From positions 1 to 34,638 of the forward strand of contig NZ_JALJYC010000027.1 of the NCBI RefSeq assembly GCF_024170405.1: a stretch of 34,638 nt of DNA, given 5' to 3'. A model generated the notes under the pieces. That model was not told the origin of the DNA, searched no databases, and worked only from the letters and a program-made list of their open reading frames with translations. The translations under genes were made by a program, and so were the position numbers. The first letter of the stretch is position 1, and the number at the start of each line of letters is the position of its first letter. Of this stretch, positions 15,377-22,317 are shown in pieces. The stretch comes from Neisseria perflava. GTDB taxonomy: Bacteria; Pseudomonadota; Gammaproteobacteria; Burkholderiales; Neisseriaceae.

Positions 15377-15422
15377 ATAAGCCAAGGCCGTCTGAAAAAT
15401 TTTTCAGACGGCCTTGGCTTAT
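15377..15422. terminator. 46-bp perfect palindrome with DUS core (bidirectional terminator)
   Basis: Arms of 23 bp (15377-15399 and 15400-15422) are perfectly complementary with no spacer, centred on AAAAATTTTT and containing two opposed uptake sequences. It lies between convergent genes, overlapping nothing coding. Confidence 0.8.
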
Positions 15423-15431
15423 CCGCATGAT

Positions 15432-16943
15432 TTAATGTCCGCCGGAATGTCCGCCGCCAAAAGGCGGTTTGGCAAACCACACCACCACAATCATCAGCAA
15501 AAACAGCATGCTGCCCGCCCAAAAAATCTCGTTCGATCCGATGATAAAGCCCTGCTGCGTAATCGTGCGCACCATGCTGCCGACGACCTGTTCGCGCCCC
15601 ATGTCCTGCTGCGCCATTTGGCTGAGCGCTTCCTGAAACTGCGCGGAATACGGCGTGAAATGCTCCGTCAGGCGGGTATGGTGCAACGCCTCGCGCCGCT
15701 CCCACATCATGCTGACAATAGACACGCCGACCCCGCCCATAAACACGCGCAAAAAATTCGACAGGCTGCTGGCCTCGGCAATCTGCGAACCTTTCATCTG
15801 CGACAGCGTAATTGTTGTCAGCGGCATAAAAAACATCGCCACGCCCAAGCCCGGCCAGAATTGCGGCCAAATCACATTGGCAATGTCCATGTCGGCGTAA
15901 AAATCCGTGCGCCAATGGAAGGCGAAAGCAAACACCAAGAAACTGGCCGTAACCAGCAGGCGCATGTCGATGCGGTGGCCGAATTTACCAATCACCGGCG
16001 ACAACACAATCGGCAGCAAGCCCACCGGCGCGGCGGCAATCCCCGCCCAAGTCGCGGTATAGCCCAAATCCGACTGCAATACCAGCGGCAGCAGCGTCAA
16101 CGTGCCCATATACACCATAAAGCCGAGCGAAATAGTCAACACGCCGATGGTGAAATTGCGGTTTTTAAACAAGGACAAATCCACCACCGGATAAGGTTCG
16201 TCCAACTCCCAAATCACAAAATAGGTCAGACAGACCAGCGCCGTTACGCCCAAGACCATGATTTCGGTCGAAGCAAACCAATCCAGCTCTTTGCCCCTGT
16301 CCAACATCATCTGCAACGCGCCCACGCCGAGTGCCATCAATATCAGGCCGACATAATCGACCGGCGTTTTCACAATGTCCGTTTCCCGCTTGCCCAGCTG
16401 CCAGCGGGCAACCAAGGCGGAAACAATGCCGATGGGGATGTTGATAAAGAAAATCCAGCCCCAATGCCAGTTGTCCGAAATCCAGCCACCCAAAATCGGC
16501 CCCAACACCGGCGCAACCACTACCGTCATTGCCCACAAAGCCAGCGCCAACGTCCGCTTTTCCGGCGGATACGAAGCCATCAGCAGGCTTTGCGACAAGG
16601 GAATCAGCGGCCCGGCAATCAAGCCCTGCAAGACGCGGAATGTTACCAGCAGGGTCAGGTTCGGTGCCAAGCCGCACAGCCACGACATCAGCACAAAACC
16701 CAATACCGCATAGACAAATAATCTGACTTCGCCGAAGCGTTTGGCTAAAAAACCCGTCAGCGGAATGGAAATCGCATTGGCCACTGAAAACGAGGTAATG
16801 ACCCATGTGCCCTGCGTGGTGGCCGCGCCCAGATCACCGGCAATCACCGGCACGGCGACATTGGCGATGGTGGAGTCCAACACTTCCATAAAAACGGCCA
16901 AACTCAGCGCCAGCGTGACCCAAACCAGCCGCAAGCCTTGCAA
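15432..16943 (-). CDS. farB: MFS efflux pump of the EmrB/FarB (DHA2) family; start region frame-disrupted
   Basis: Fourteen-helix proton-driven exporter; 503 residues read from a TTG. It is very close to gonococcal FarB, which exports antibacterial long-chain fatty acids with FarA. Seen are motif A region GFLAKRFGEVR, the DHA2 motif C WAMTVVVAPVLGPILGGW and the conserved LDSTIANVAVPVIAGDLGAATTQGTW. A better start, ATG 16963, gives N-terminal MNHPLPP but is out of frame because of a C6 run (16944-16949 on the plus strand as G6). A seventh C would join it to the pump (PPLQGLRLVWV, like FarB). So the gene is phase-OFF, translated weakly from TTG, or carries a sequencing error. Last gene of marR-omf-emrA-emrB. 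Confidence 0.88.
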   Translation of the reverse strand: MQGLRLVWVTLALSLAVFMEVLDSTIANVAVPVIAGDLGAATTQGTWVITSFSVANAISIPLTGFLAKRFGEVRLFVYAVLGFVLMSWLCGLAPNLTLLVTFRVLQGLIAGPLIPLSQSLLMASYPPEKRTLALALWAMTVVVAPVLGPILGGWISDNWHWGWIFFINIPIGIVSALVARWQLGKRETDIVKTPVDYVGLILMALGVGALQMMLDRGKELDWFASTEIMVLGVTALVCLTYFVIWELDEPYPVVDLSLFKNRNFTIGVLTISLGFMVYMGTLTLLPLVLQSDLGYTATWAGIAAAPVGLLPIVLSPVIGKFGHRIDMRLLVTASFLVFAFAFHWRTDFYADMDIANVIWPQFWPGLGVAMFFMPLTTITLSQMKGSQIAEASSLSNFLRVFMGGVGVSIVSMMWERREALHHTRLTEHFTPYSAQFQEALSQMAQQDMGREQVVGSMVRTITQQGFIIGSNEIFWAGSMLFLLMIVVVWFAKPPFGGGHSGGH

Positions 16944-16992
16944 GGGGGGAGGGGATGATTCATGATGTATTTGCGTTCTTGATAATCAAAAA

Positions 16993-17029
16993 TTCAGACG
17001 GCCTCGTGCACCCGCAGAGGCCGTCTGAA
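16993..17029 (-). terminator. DUS hairpin between emrA and emrB
   Basis: A 13-bp stem (16993-17005 with 17017-17029) just after the emrA stop and about 30 bp before the ATG of emrB. Inside an expected operon, so probably attenuating. Confidence 0.55.
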
Positions 17030-17036
17030 AACGGAA

Positions 17037-18245
17037 TTACTTCGCGTATTTGTTAAAAATCTGCTCGATAAGCGCATCGGCGGCCGTCCAATCCACGCTG
17101 TCGGCCTCGGGCTGCACCGTATTGCTGCCGACAGCCGCCGTCATGCTTTTGCCACTACCGGCTGAAGCCACATCAACTTTAACCGACATCGACAAACCGA
17201 CCCGAAGCGGATTGGCTTTCAATTCGGCAGCATCCAAGCTGATACGCACCGGCACGCGCTGCACGACTTTAATCCAGTTACCCGTGGCATTTTGCGCCGG
17301 CAACAGTGAAAACGCGCTGCCCGTACCGGCCGACAAACCCAGCACTTTGCCGTGGTACACCACCTTATCGCCGTACAAATCCGCCGTCATGCTAACCGTT
17401 TGGCCGATTTTCATTTTGCGCAGCTGCGATTCTTTAAAGTTGGCGCCCACCCACAAATTATTCAGCGGCACCACCGCCATCAGCGGCGTACCCTGCGCCA
17501 CGCGTTGGCCGACCTGCACGCTGCGTTTGGCTACCTGCCCGCCCATCGGCGAACGGATTTGCGTGCGCTGCAAATTCAGCCAGGCATCTTTGATGTGGCT
17601 GACGGCCGTCTGAACCGTTGGCTGCTGGCGCAAGGGAATATTGTTACCCAACGCCGCCTGCGCTGAAGTCTCTTCCGCCTCAACCGCTTTCAACGCCGCC
17701 TGCGCCTGCACCACGGCTGCGCGCGCATGGCTCAATTCTTCGCCGGATACCGCGTCAGTACCGGCCAAGGATTCGCGGCGGCGCAAATCCGCCTGCGCCC
17801 GTGCCAAATCCGCCTTGCGCAGCAAGACCTGCGCTTTGGCCTGACTGCTTTGCGCGGTTTGCTGTTTGTTTTGGCGGATGGCCTGAATCAGCTCGTTTTG
17901 CGCACGGTCATACGCCAGCTGGAAATCGCTGTCGTCCAAAGCCACCAGCACATCGCCTTTTTTCACCACATCGGTATCGTCCACCATGACTTTGCGCACC
18001 GTACCCGACACTTGCGGCGTAATCTGCACCAAATGCCCGGCAACATACGCATCTTCGGTTTCTTCCGAATGCTGCCACAACAAAAAATAAGCCAGCGCCA
18101 AGCCCAACGCCACCACGATAAACAGCAGCGTTGCCACCGTCAGATTGCGTTTGCGGCGCTTGGGTGCGCCCGAAACCGCCCGCGCTTTTACCGGTCGGCT
18201 CGGTTCGTGACCGCCCTCTTGCGCTTTATCCTGCTTGTTATCCAT
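17037..18245 (-). CDS. farA: Membrane-fusion protein of EmrA/FarA type
   Basis: Periplasmic adaptor that joins the inner-membrane pump to an outer-membrane channel. The 402-residue product has a basic cytoplasmic N-terminus (KRRKRN), one membrane anchor (LTVATLLFIVVALGLALAYFL cannot be a cleaved signal), a biotinyl-lipoyl domain (EDAYVAGHLVQITPQVSG, then VKKGDVLVALD), a long alpha-helical hairpin rich in Gln/Ala/Arg (about residues 115-225), and a beta-barrel domain. Four in-frame ATGs (18257, 18251, 18248, 18245) precede the ORF. GGGG just before the run of three suggests 18245 or 18248. A good promoter (18401-18429) lies upstream, so it may be transcribed apart from the outer-membrane-factor gene. 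Confidence 0.92.
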   Translation of the reverse strand: MDNKQDKAQEGGHEPSRPVKARAVSGAPKRRKRNLTVATLLFIVVALGLALAYFLLWQHSEETEDAYVAGHLVQITPQVSGTVRKVMVDDTDVVKKGDVLVALDDSDFQLAYDRAQNELIQAIRQNKQQTAQSSQAKAQVLLRKADLARAQADLRRRESLAGTDAVSGEELSHARAAVVQAQAALKAVEAEETSAQAALGNNIPLRQQPTVQTAVSHIKDAWLNLQRTQIRSPMGGQVAKRSVQVGQRVAQGTPLMAVVPLNNLWVGANFKESQLRKMKIGQTVSMTADLYGDKVVYHGKVLGLSAGTGSAFSLLPAQNATGNWIKVVQRVPVRISLDAAELKANPLRVGLSMSVKVDVASAGSGKSMTAAVGSNTVQPEADSVDWTAADALIEQIFNKYAK

Positions 18246-18339
18246 CATCATCCCCATAAGCCGCCCTGCGGCGCTATACATATCCTGTTTATCGGCTCGG
18301 AAAACCATGCGGCATGCCGTCTGAAACGGTATCCGGGCG

Positions 18340-18461
18340 GCTTGATATGCCGCCGTTTCTGATTGTTTATCCCTGTCGGATATGTCAAAACGAATGCCGC
18401 ATTCTATAACCGCTCCTGTACTCAAGCAAGTAACTGTCGGCGGCCGCATGATATGCCGCCG
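18340..18461 (-). promoter_or_regulatory. emrA promoter flanked by two near-identical palindromic repeats
   Basis: On the minus strand TTGCTT (18429-18424), 17 bp, TAGAAT (18406-18401). Repeats GCTTGATATGCCGCCG (18340-18355) and GCATGATATGCCGCCG (18446-18461) lie downstream and upstream, 106 bp apart. Each can fold, via GCGGC/GCCGC or GGCGGC/GCCGCC. This is a plausible operator pair. Confidence 0.45.
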
Positions 18462-18468
18462 GCAAAAA

Positions 18469-18503
18469 TTCAGACGGCCTGTCGATATGACAGGCCGTCT
18501 GAA
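18469..18503 (-). terminator. DUS hairpin between the outer-membrane-factor gene and emrA
   Basis: A 15-bp perfect stem (18469-18483 with 18489-18503), loop 5 nt, 11 bp after the outer-membrane-factor stop. With the promoter that follows, it suggests two transcription units. Confidence 0.7.
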
Positions 18504-18513
18504 AAAGAAAGCG

Positions 18514-19908
18514 TTAAATTTTAAAACCGCCGCCCAACTGGGCATGCAGATTGCTCCAAGCCGTCAGCAGCTCTGCCTGCTGCACCACTGCCTGCATATG
18601 CAGCTGCAAGGCTTCGTCTTGCTTTTGCAAAACCGGCAGGCCGTTGTCCAAACCTGATTTCATTCTGTTTCGCGCCGTTTGAACCGACTTATCCGCAGTG
18701 GCCAGCATGTTTTCCCACACCGGCTGCTTCGCCAGCGCCGCCTGATAATCGGCCACCGCATCCGCCGCCGAACGCATGGCGTTCAACACCGTTTGGTCGT
18801 AAACGGCCACTTGCTCGTTATATTCCGAACGCTTACCGGCCAGCTTCGACTGCAACGCGCCGGAAGTAAAAATCGGCAGGTGCAAAGCGGGCAAGACGCC
18901 CAGCATACCGGAAGTGCGCCCGTGTATCACATCAAAAGCATCAATATGCGACAATCCGGCCAATACTTTCAATTCGATGTTGGGATAAAACTCGGCTTCA
19001 GTTGCTTTAACCGTATGCATTTTGGCTTCCAGCAAAGCCTTTTGCGCGGCAATGTCCGGCCGTGCTGCCAATAAGTCCGCATAAATTTTATCGGTTGCCA
19101 ACGCGGGCGGAGAAACCGCTTTCTCCAGCGCTTGCAAGCCCAAGCTGTCGGGCGCAGAACCTGTTAGAGCGGAAAGGCTGTTGCGTACTTTAGCCGTTTG
19201 CTGGGTCAGCGTGAGTTGTTCTAATGCCAAGCGCTGCTGCGACAATTCTATCGGGTATAAAGCTTCGGGCGGCAGCAGTTGCGCCGAAATGCGGCGCTGG
19301 ACAAGCTGATGGCTCTGCTCGGCCAACTGGATACGCTGCACCAGCAAATCCTGCTGCGCAGCTAACGACTGCCACACAAAATATTGCGCCGCTACCGCAT
19401 TAGCCAACTGAAGGCGCACCTGCTCGGCTTCATAAGCCACCGCTTGGCGCTGACCTAAAACGGCGGCGATTTGCTGGCGGTTTTTACCCCAAAAATCGAA
19501 TGACCAACTGCCTTGCAGGGCGACATTGGCCACTACCAGCGTATTGTCCGTATCCAGATTGGCCGAACTCGGCTTCGGCGCGGTATAAACGCCCACGCCT
19601 CGCGCAGACAGCCCGACTTGCGTGCGCGAAGCGGCCGAAGTTACGCCCAACTGCGCCTGAGCCTGCTCAAACCGTGCCTGCACCGCACGCAAATCCGGCG
19701 CGTTTTGCAAGGCGCGGGCAATCAGACCGTTTAAAGTTTTATCATGCAGCTGCCGCCACCATTTGTCTTGCGCCAACTGGCTGCGGCTTTCGGGCAATCG
19801 GTAGGATACCGGCTCGGCTAAAGGCGGCTGGGCGCCGAAACGGGCGCAGGCGGCCAACAATAATGCAGCGGCCACGGAAACATACCGGCTGCCCGAATAA
19901 AACTTCAT
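18514..19908 (-). CDS. Outer-membrane efflux lipoprotein (NodT/TolC-like)
   Basis: 464-residue outer-membrane factor. A signal peptide with lipobox LLAAC anchors it as a lipoprotein. The mature part holds two tandem OEP repeats with the usual conserved stretches (WWRQLHDKTLNGLIARAL, APDLRAVQARFEQAQAQLG, SWSFDFWGKNR, then ADLLAARPDIAAQKALLEA and VADYQAAL). It would form the trimeric channel-tunnel for the EmrAB/FarAB pump encoded downstream. In gonococci FarAB is known to use MtrE, encoded elsewhere, so a dedicated channel gene is a difference. The start is supported by GGAG 7-8 nt upstream. marR precedes by 36 bp, so the two are co-transcribed. Confidence 0.92.
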   Translation of the reverse strand: MKFYSGSRYVSVAAALLLAACARFGAQPPLAEPVSYRLPESRSQLAQDKWWRQLHDKTLNGLIARALQNAPDLRAVQARFEQAQAQLGVTSAASRTQVGLSARGVGVYTAPKPSSANLDTDNTLVVANVALQGSWSFDFWGKNRQQIAAVLGQRQAVAYEAEQVRLQLANAVAAQYFVWQSLAAQQDLLVQRIQLAEQSHQLVQRRISAQLLPPEALYPIELSQQRLALEQLTLTQQTAKVRNSLSALTGSAPDSLGLQALEKAVSPPALATDKIYADLLAARPDIAAQKALLEAKMHTVKATEAEFYPNIELKVLAGLSHIDAFDVIHGRTSGMLGVLPALHLPIFTSGALQSKLAGKRSEYNEQVAVYDQTVLNAMRSAADAVADYQAALAKQPVWENMLATADKSVQTARNRMKSGLDNGLPVLQKQDEALQLHMQAVVQQAELLTAWSNLHAQLGGGFKI

Positions 19909-19944
19909 AAAAACTCCGTCTGTCTGCCGACACCCGTTTTCTGT

Positions 19945-20439
19945 TTAACCGCCCAAACGCTTGAGCAGTTTGCCCAACAGGTATTGTAGCTGTTCGTAAT
20001 CATCACCGGTGAAGTCTTCCCATACATCGCTGCTCTGCGTAGAGATTTGCGGCCAGACGTTTTGGATAAAGGCTTCACCCTCGGGCGTTAATTTTAGCAC
20101 AATCTGGCGGCGGTCCTGTTGGTTGATGTGACGCTCAACCCAGCCGTGCGCCACCATTTCATCGGAAAGACGGGTTGCGCTGGTACGGGTCAAATCCATC
20201 AAATCGCTCAGGCGTGAGGGCAGGATTTCGCTATTCGGGCTGACATACAGCACCATCATGGCAAACCACAGGTTTTCATTGATACCAAACGATTTCAGGC
20301 TTTCATTGAGGTGGCTGCTCAAGCGCTCGGTAACAATCCGCAACAGGCGGCTGACTTGGGTTTGCTGCTCGGAAAACTCGGGAAGGCGTCCGGACAGCAG
20401 GTGCAGGGCATTGACTAATTCGGCTTGTGAAAAACTCAT
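19945..20439 (-). CDS. farR: MarR-family regulator (FarR/EmrR-like)
   Basis: 164-residue winged-helix repressor of the MarR family. The helix-turn-helix lies about residues 60-90 (LPSRLSDLMDLTRTSATRLS) and the wing carries the family signature HINQQDRRQIVLKLTPEGE, with D-R-R intact. N- and C-terminal helices form the dimer. As first gene of an efflux locus it likely represses its own operon and is released by pump substrates; FarR regulates farAB and nadA in pathogenic Neisseria. A perfect 6-2-6 palindrome, 20476-20489, sits 36 bp upstream and is a good operator candidate. The farR symbol rests on similarity and context. Confidence 0.88.
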   Translation of the reverse strand: MSFSQAELVNALHLLSGRLPEFSEQQTQVSRLLRIVTERLSSHLNESLKSFGINENLWFAMMVLYVSPNSEILPSRLSDLMDLTRTSATRLSDEMVAHGWVERHINQQDRRQIVLKLTPEGEAFIQNVWPQISTQSSDVWEDFTGDDYEQLQYLLGKLLKRLGG

Positions 20440-20475
20440 AATATCTTCTCTTTATTAGATAGAAAGCGATTTTCC

Positions 20476-20489
20476 ATACATCCATGTAT
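20476..20489 (-). promoter_or_regulatory. Candidate MarR/FarR operator
   Basis: ATACAT-CC-ATGTAT, a perfect inverted repeat, directly beside an AT-rich TATATA stretch usable as a -10 for marR. A shorter palindrome ATCTAGAT lies about 50 bp further upstream. Confidence 0.5.
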
Positions 20490-20798
20490 ATAAATGATGG
20501 CAAATCTGGCTGCTTCAATATACTGCCGCCATACTAATCTAGATGACTATTTTTCTAAGTGAAAATCTGATAATCGGTTAGCTTGCTTTATAAACGGGTT
20601 GCATTTTGCATAACTGTTTGCCATCATTTTGATATGCCGTCTGAAAAATGACATAAAATAAGCAGTTGACACTAGCAGCCGGATAATGCGCCTTTACCCC
20701 TGATTTTCCGAATTATCCGCCCACCGTACCCTTGCGCGCTTGCGCATTGCGGCGAATTGTTCACACCTTGCGCATGGTTTGTATTAAAATGCGCGGTT

Positions 20799-20834
20799 CG
20801 TGGTTCGAAAACCTCCCACATTAAAAAACTAAGG
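20799..20834 (+). promoter_or_regulatory. preQ1-I riboswitch upstream of queF
   Basis: The segment matches the class I preQ1 aptamer: a P1 stem with GTGG (20800-20803) pairing CCAC (20816-20819), a TTC-starting loop, and the A-rich tail AAAAAACTAAGG (20823-20834) that forms the pseudoknot with the loop. The tail includes the Shine-Dalgarno AAGGA, and the queF ATG is 7 nt beyond it. preQ1 binding would therefore block translation of queF and probably of downstream yhhQ. Layout parallels the Bacillus queC aptamer. Confidence 0.85.
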
Positions 20835-20840
20835 AAACTC

Positions 20841-21314
20841 ATGTCCCGCAATTCTCAAGAGCTCGAAGGCATTACGCTTTTGGGCAATCAAAACACGCAA
20901 TATAAAAGCGAATATGCGCCGGAAGTATTGGAAGCGTTTGACAACAAACATCCCAGCAACGACTATTTCGTCAAATTCATCTGCCCCGAATTTACCAGCC
21001 TGTGCCCGATGACCGGTCAGCCCGACTTTGCCACCATCTACATCCGCTACATTCCCGATGTCAAAATGGTGGAGAGCAAATCGCTGAAACTGTATCTGTT
21101 CAGCTTCCGCAACCACGGCGATTTTCATGAAGATTGTGTCAACATTATCATGAAAGACCTGATTGCGCTAATGAATCCTAAATATATTGAAGTATATGGT
21201 AATTTTACACCACGTGGCGGCATTGCCATCCATCCGTTTGCCAACTACGGCAAAGCAGGTACAGAGTTTGAAAGCCTCGCCCGCAAGCGTCTGTTTGAAC
21301 ACGATATGCAGTAA
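20841..21314 (+). CDS. queF: NADPH-dependent 7-cyano-7-deazaguanine (preQ0) reductase
   Basis: Reduces preQ0 to preQ1 in queuosine biosynthesis. The 157-residue, single-domain (type I, Bacillus-like) T-fold enzyme has the catalytic cysteine C55 in FTSLCPMTGQPD with proton donor D62, and the QueF motif ESKSLKLYLFSFRNHGDFHED. ATG 20841 is chosen because the protein then begins MSRNSQELEG and AAGGA lies just upstream inside the riboswitch tail; earlier in-frame ATGs fall within the riboswitch. It is followed 97 bp downstream by yhhQ, which imports the same pathway's precursors. Confidence 0.96.
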   Translation: MSRNSQELEGITLLGNQNTQYKSEYAPEVLEAFDNKHPSNDYFVKFICPEFTSLCPMTGQPDFATIYIRYIPDVKMVESKSLKLYLFSFRNHGDFHEDCVNIIMKDLIALMNPKYIEVYGNFTPRGGIAIHPFANYGKAGTEFESLARKRLFEHDMQ

Positions 21315-21352
21315 ACGCATATCCTGTCTCTTTACCTATTTCCCTCTATTTT

Positions 21353-21388
21353 TTCAGACGGCCTTTTTTCATACTAAGGCCGTCTGAA
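21353..21388 (+). terminator. DUS hairpin between queF and yhhQ
   Basis: A 13-bp stem (21353-21365 with 21376-21388) after queF, with a T-run in its loop. It may reduce read-through into yhhQ. Confidence 0.6.
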
Positions 21389-21411
21389 CGCTGCTTTAAG
21401 AAAGTCTTTTC

Positions 21412-22098
21412 ATGTATCGTTTTACCCCAAGCCAGCAAAAGCAAGCCCTGTTTTGGCTGGTGCTGTTTCACATCGTTATCATTGCCGCCAGCAATTATCT
21501 GGTGCAGTTTCCCTTCCAAATTCTCGGCATCAACACCACTTGGGGCGCTTTTACCTTTCCGTTTGTCTTTTTGGCAACGGATTTGACCGTGCGCATTTTC
21601 GGCTCCCATTTGGCGCGCCGGATTATTTTTTGGGTAATGTTCCCCGCTCTGGCACTATCGTATGTATTCTCCGTATTGTTCAGCAACGGCAGTTGGACGG
21701 GCTTCGCCTCGCTCACCGAATTTAATACGGTAGTCGGCCGCATTGCCTTAGCCAGTTTCGCCGCCTATGCATTGGGTCAGATTTTGGATATTTTCGTGTT
21801 CAACAAATTACGCCGTCTGAAATCTTGGTGGATTGCGCCGACCGCTTCTACATTCTTCGGCAATGCGCTGGATACGCTGATGTTTTTCGGTATCGCCTTT
21901 TATGCCGGTAGCGACGAATTTATGGCGGCACACTGGCCGGAAATCGCCTTTGTCGATTATCTGTTCAAACTCGCCATCTGCACCCTTTTCTTCCTGCCTG
22001 CCTATGGTGTTTTGCTCAATCTATTAACTAAAAAACTCACCTCAATCGAACAGCGGGAACAAAACGGCAACCCCGCATTATCGGTGCAAAAATCCTAA
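21412..22098 (+). CDS. yhhQ: Queuosine precursor transporter YhhQ
   Basis: Inner-membrane importer of preQ0/preQ1, 228 residues with about six hydrophobic helices. Family features include SNYLVQFPFQILGINTTWGA, FVFLATDLTVRIFGSHLAR, the LASFAAYALGQILDIFVF segment and the TASTFFGNALDTLMFFGIAF motif. Its position behind a preQ1 riboswitch and queF supports the assignment and suggests co-regulation, so both synthesis and salvage of queuosine precursors would respond to preQ1. An uptake sequence in frame near 21810 encodes Arg-Leu-Lys. Confidence 0.92.
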   Translation: MYRFTPSQQKQALFWLVLFHIVIIAASNYLVQFPFQILGINTTWGAFTFPFVFLATDLTVRIFGSHLARRIIFWVMFPALALSYVFSVLFSNGSWTGFASLTEFNTVVGRIALASFAAYALGQILDIFVFNKLRRLKSWWIAPTASTFFGNALDTLMFFGIAFYAGSDEFMAAHWPEIAFVDYLFKLAICTLFFLPAYGVLLNLLTKKLTSIEQREQNGNPALSVQKS

Positions 22099-22099
22099 A

Positions 22100-22177
22100 T
22101 ATAGTCGTTTCAATTTAGATTGAGACAAGGCAGCAAGGCGCAGCAACGCTGTATCAAACTAACGTGGAACGACTATA
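22100..22177. mobile_element. 78-bp Correia-like miniature inverted-repeat element
   Basis: Perfect 10-bp terminal inverted repeats (TATAGTCGTT and AACGACTATA) with TA at both tips. The interior contains CAAGGCGCAGCAACGCTGTA, close to a sequence I recall from Correia repeat-enclosed elements of pathogenic Neisseria, whose ends are TATAGTGGATT. The ends differ, so this is a related but distinct family. It begins 1 bp after the yhhQ stop and abuts a terminator hairpin. Confidence 0.7.
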
Positions 22178-22233
22178 AAAATAAAGACAAGGCCGTCTGA
22201 AACAAATGTTTCAGACGGCCTTGTCTTTATTTT
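22178..22233. terminator. 26-bp-stem DUS terminator shared by yhhQ and tRNA-Arg
   Basis: Perfect 26-bp stem (22178-22203 with 22208-22233), 4-nt loop, with DUS cores and A/T-rich bases. It separates convergent units; its last base overlaps the terminal A of the encoded tRNA CCA. Confidence 0.8.
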
Positions 22234-22307
22234 GGCCTCGCCAACAGGAATCGAACCTGTATTTTACGCTTAGGAGGCATACGTTCTATCCGTTGAACTA
22301 TGGCGAG
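22233..22307 (-). tRNA. tRNA-Arg (anticodon CCU)
   Basis: Full cloverleaf on the minus strand. The acceptor CTCGCCA (5' end at 22307) pairs with TGGCGAG. The D stem is GTTC/GAAC. The anticodon stem TATGC/GCGTA encloses loop CTCCTAA, giving anticodon CCT. The T arm is ACAGG-TTCGATT-CCTGT. Discriminator G and an encoded CCA end at 22233. It reads the AGG codon, which also occurs in some in-frame uptake sequences. Confidence 0.95.
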
Positions 22308-22317
22308 AAAGTAAAAA

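Noticed and set aside
15414..16721. Open frame of about 435 codons on the plus strand, rich in His, Gln and Arg
   Set aside because: Antisense shadow of the farB-like gene; low-complexity composition and no RBS.
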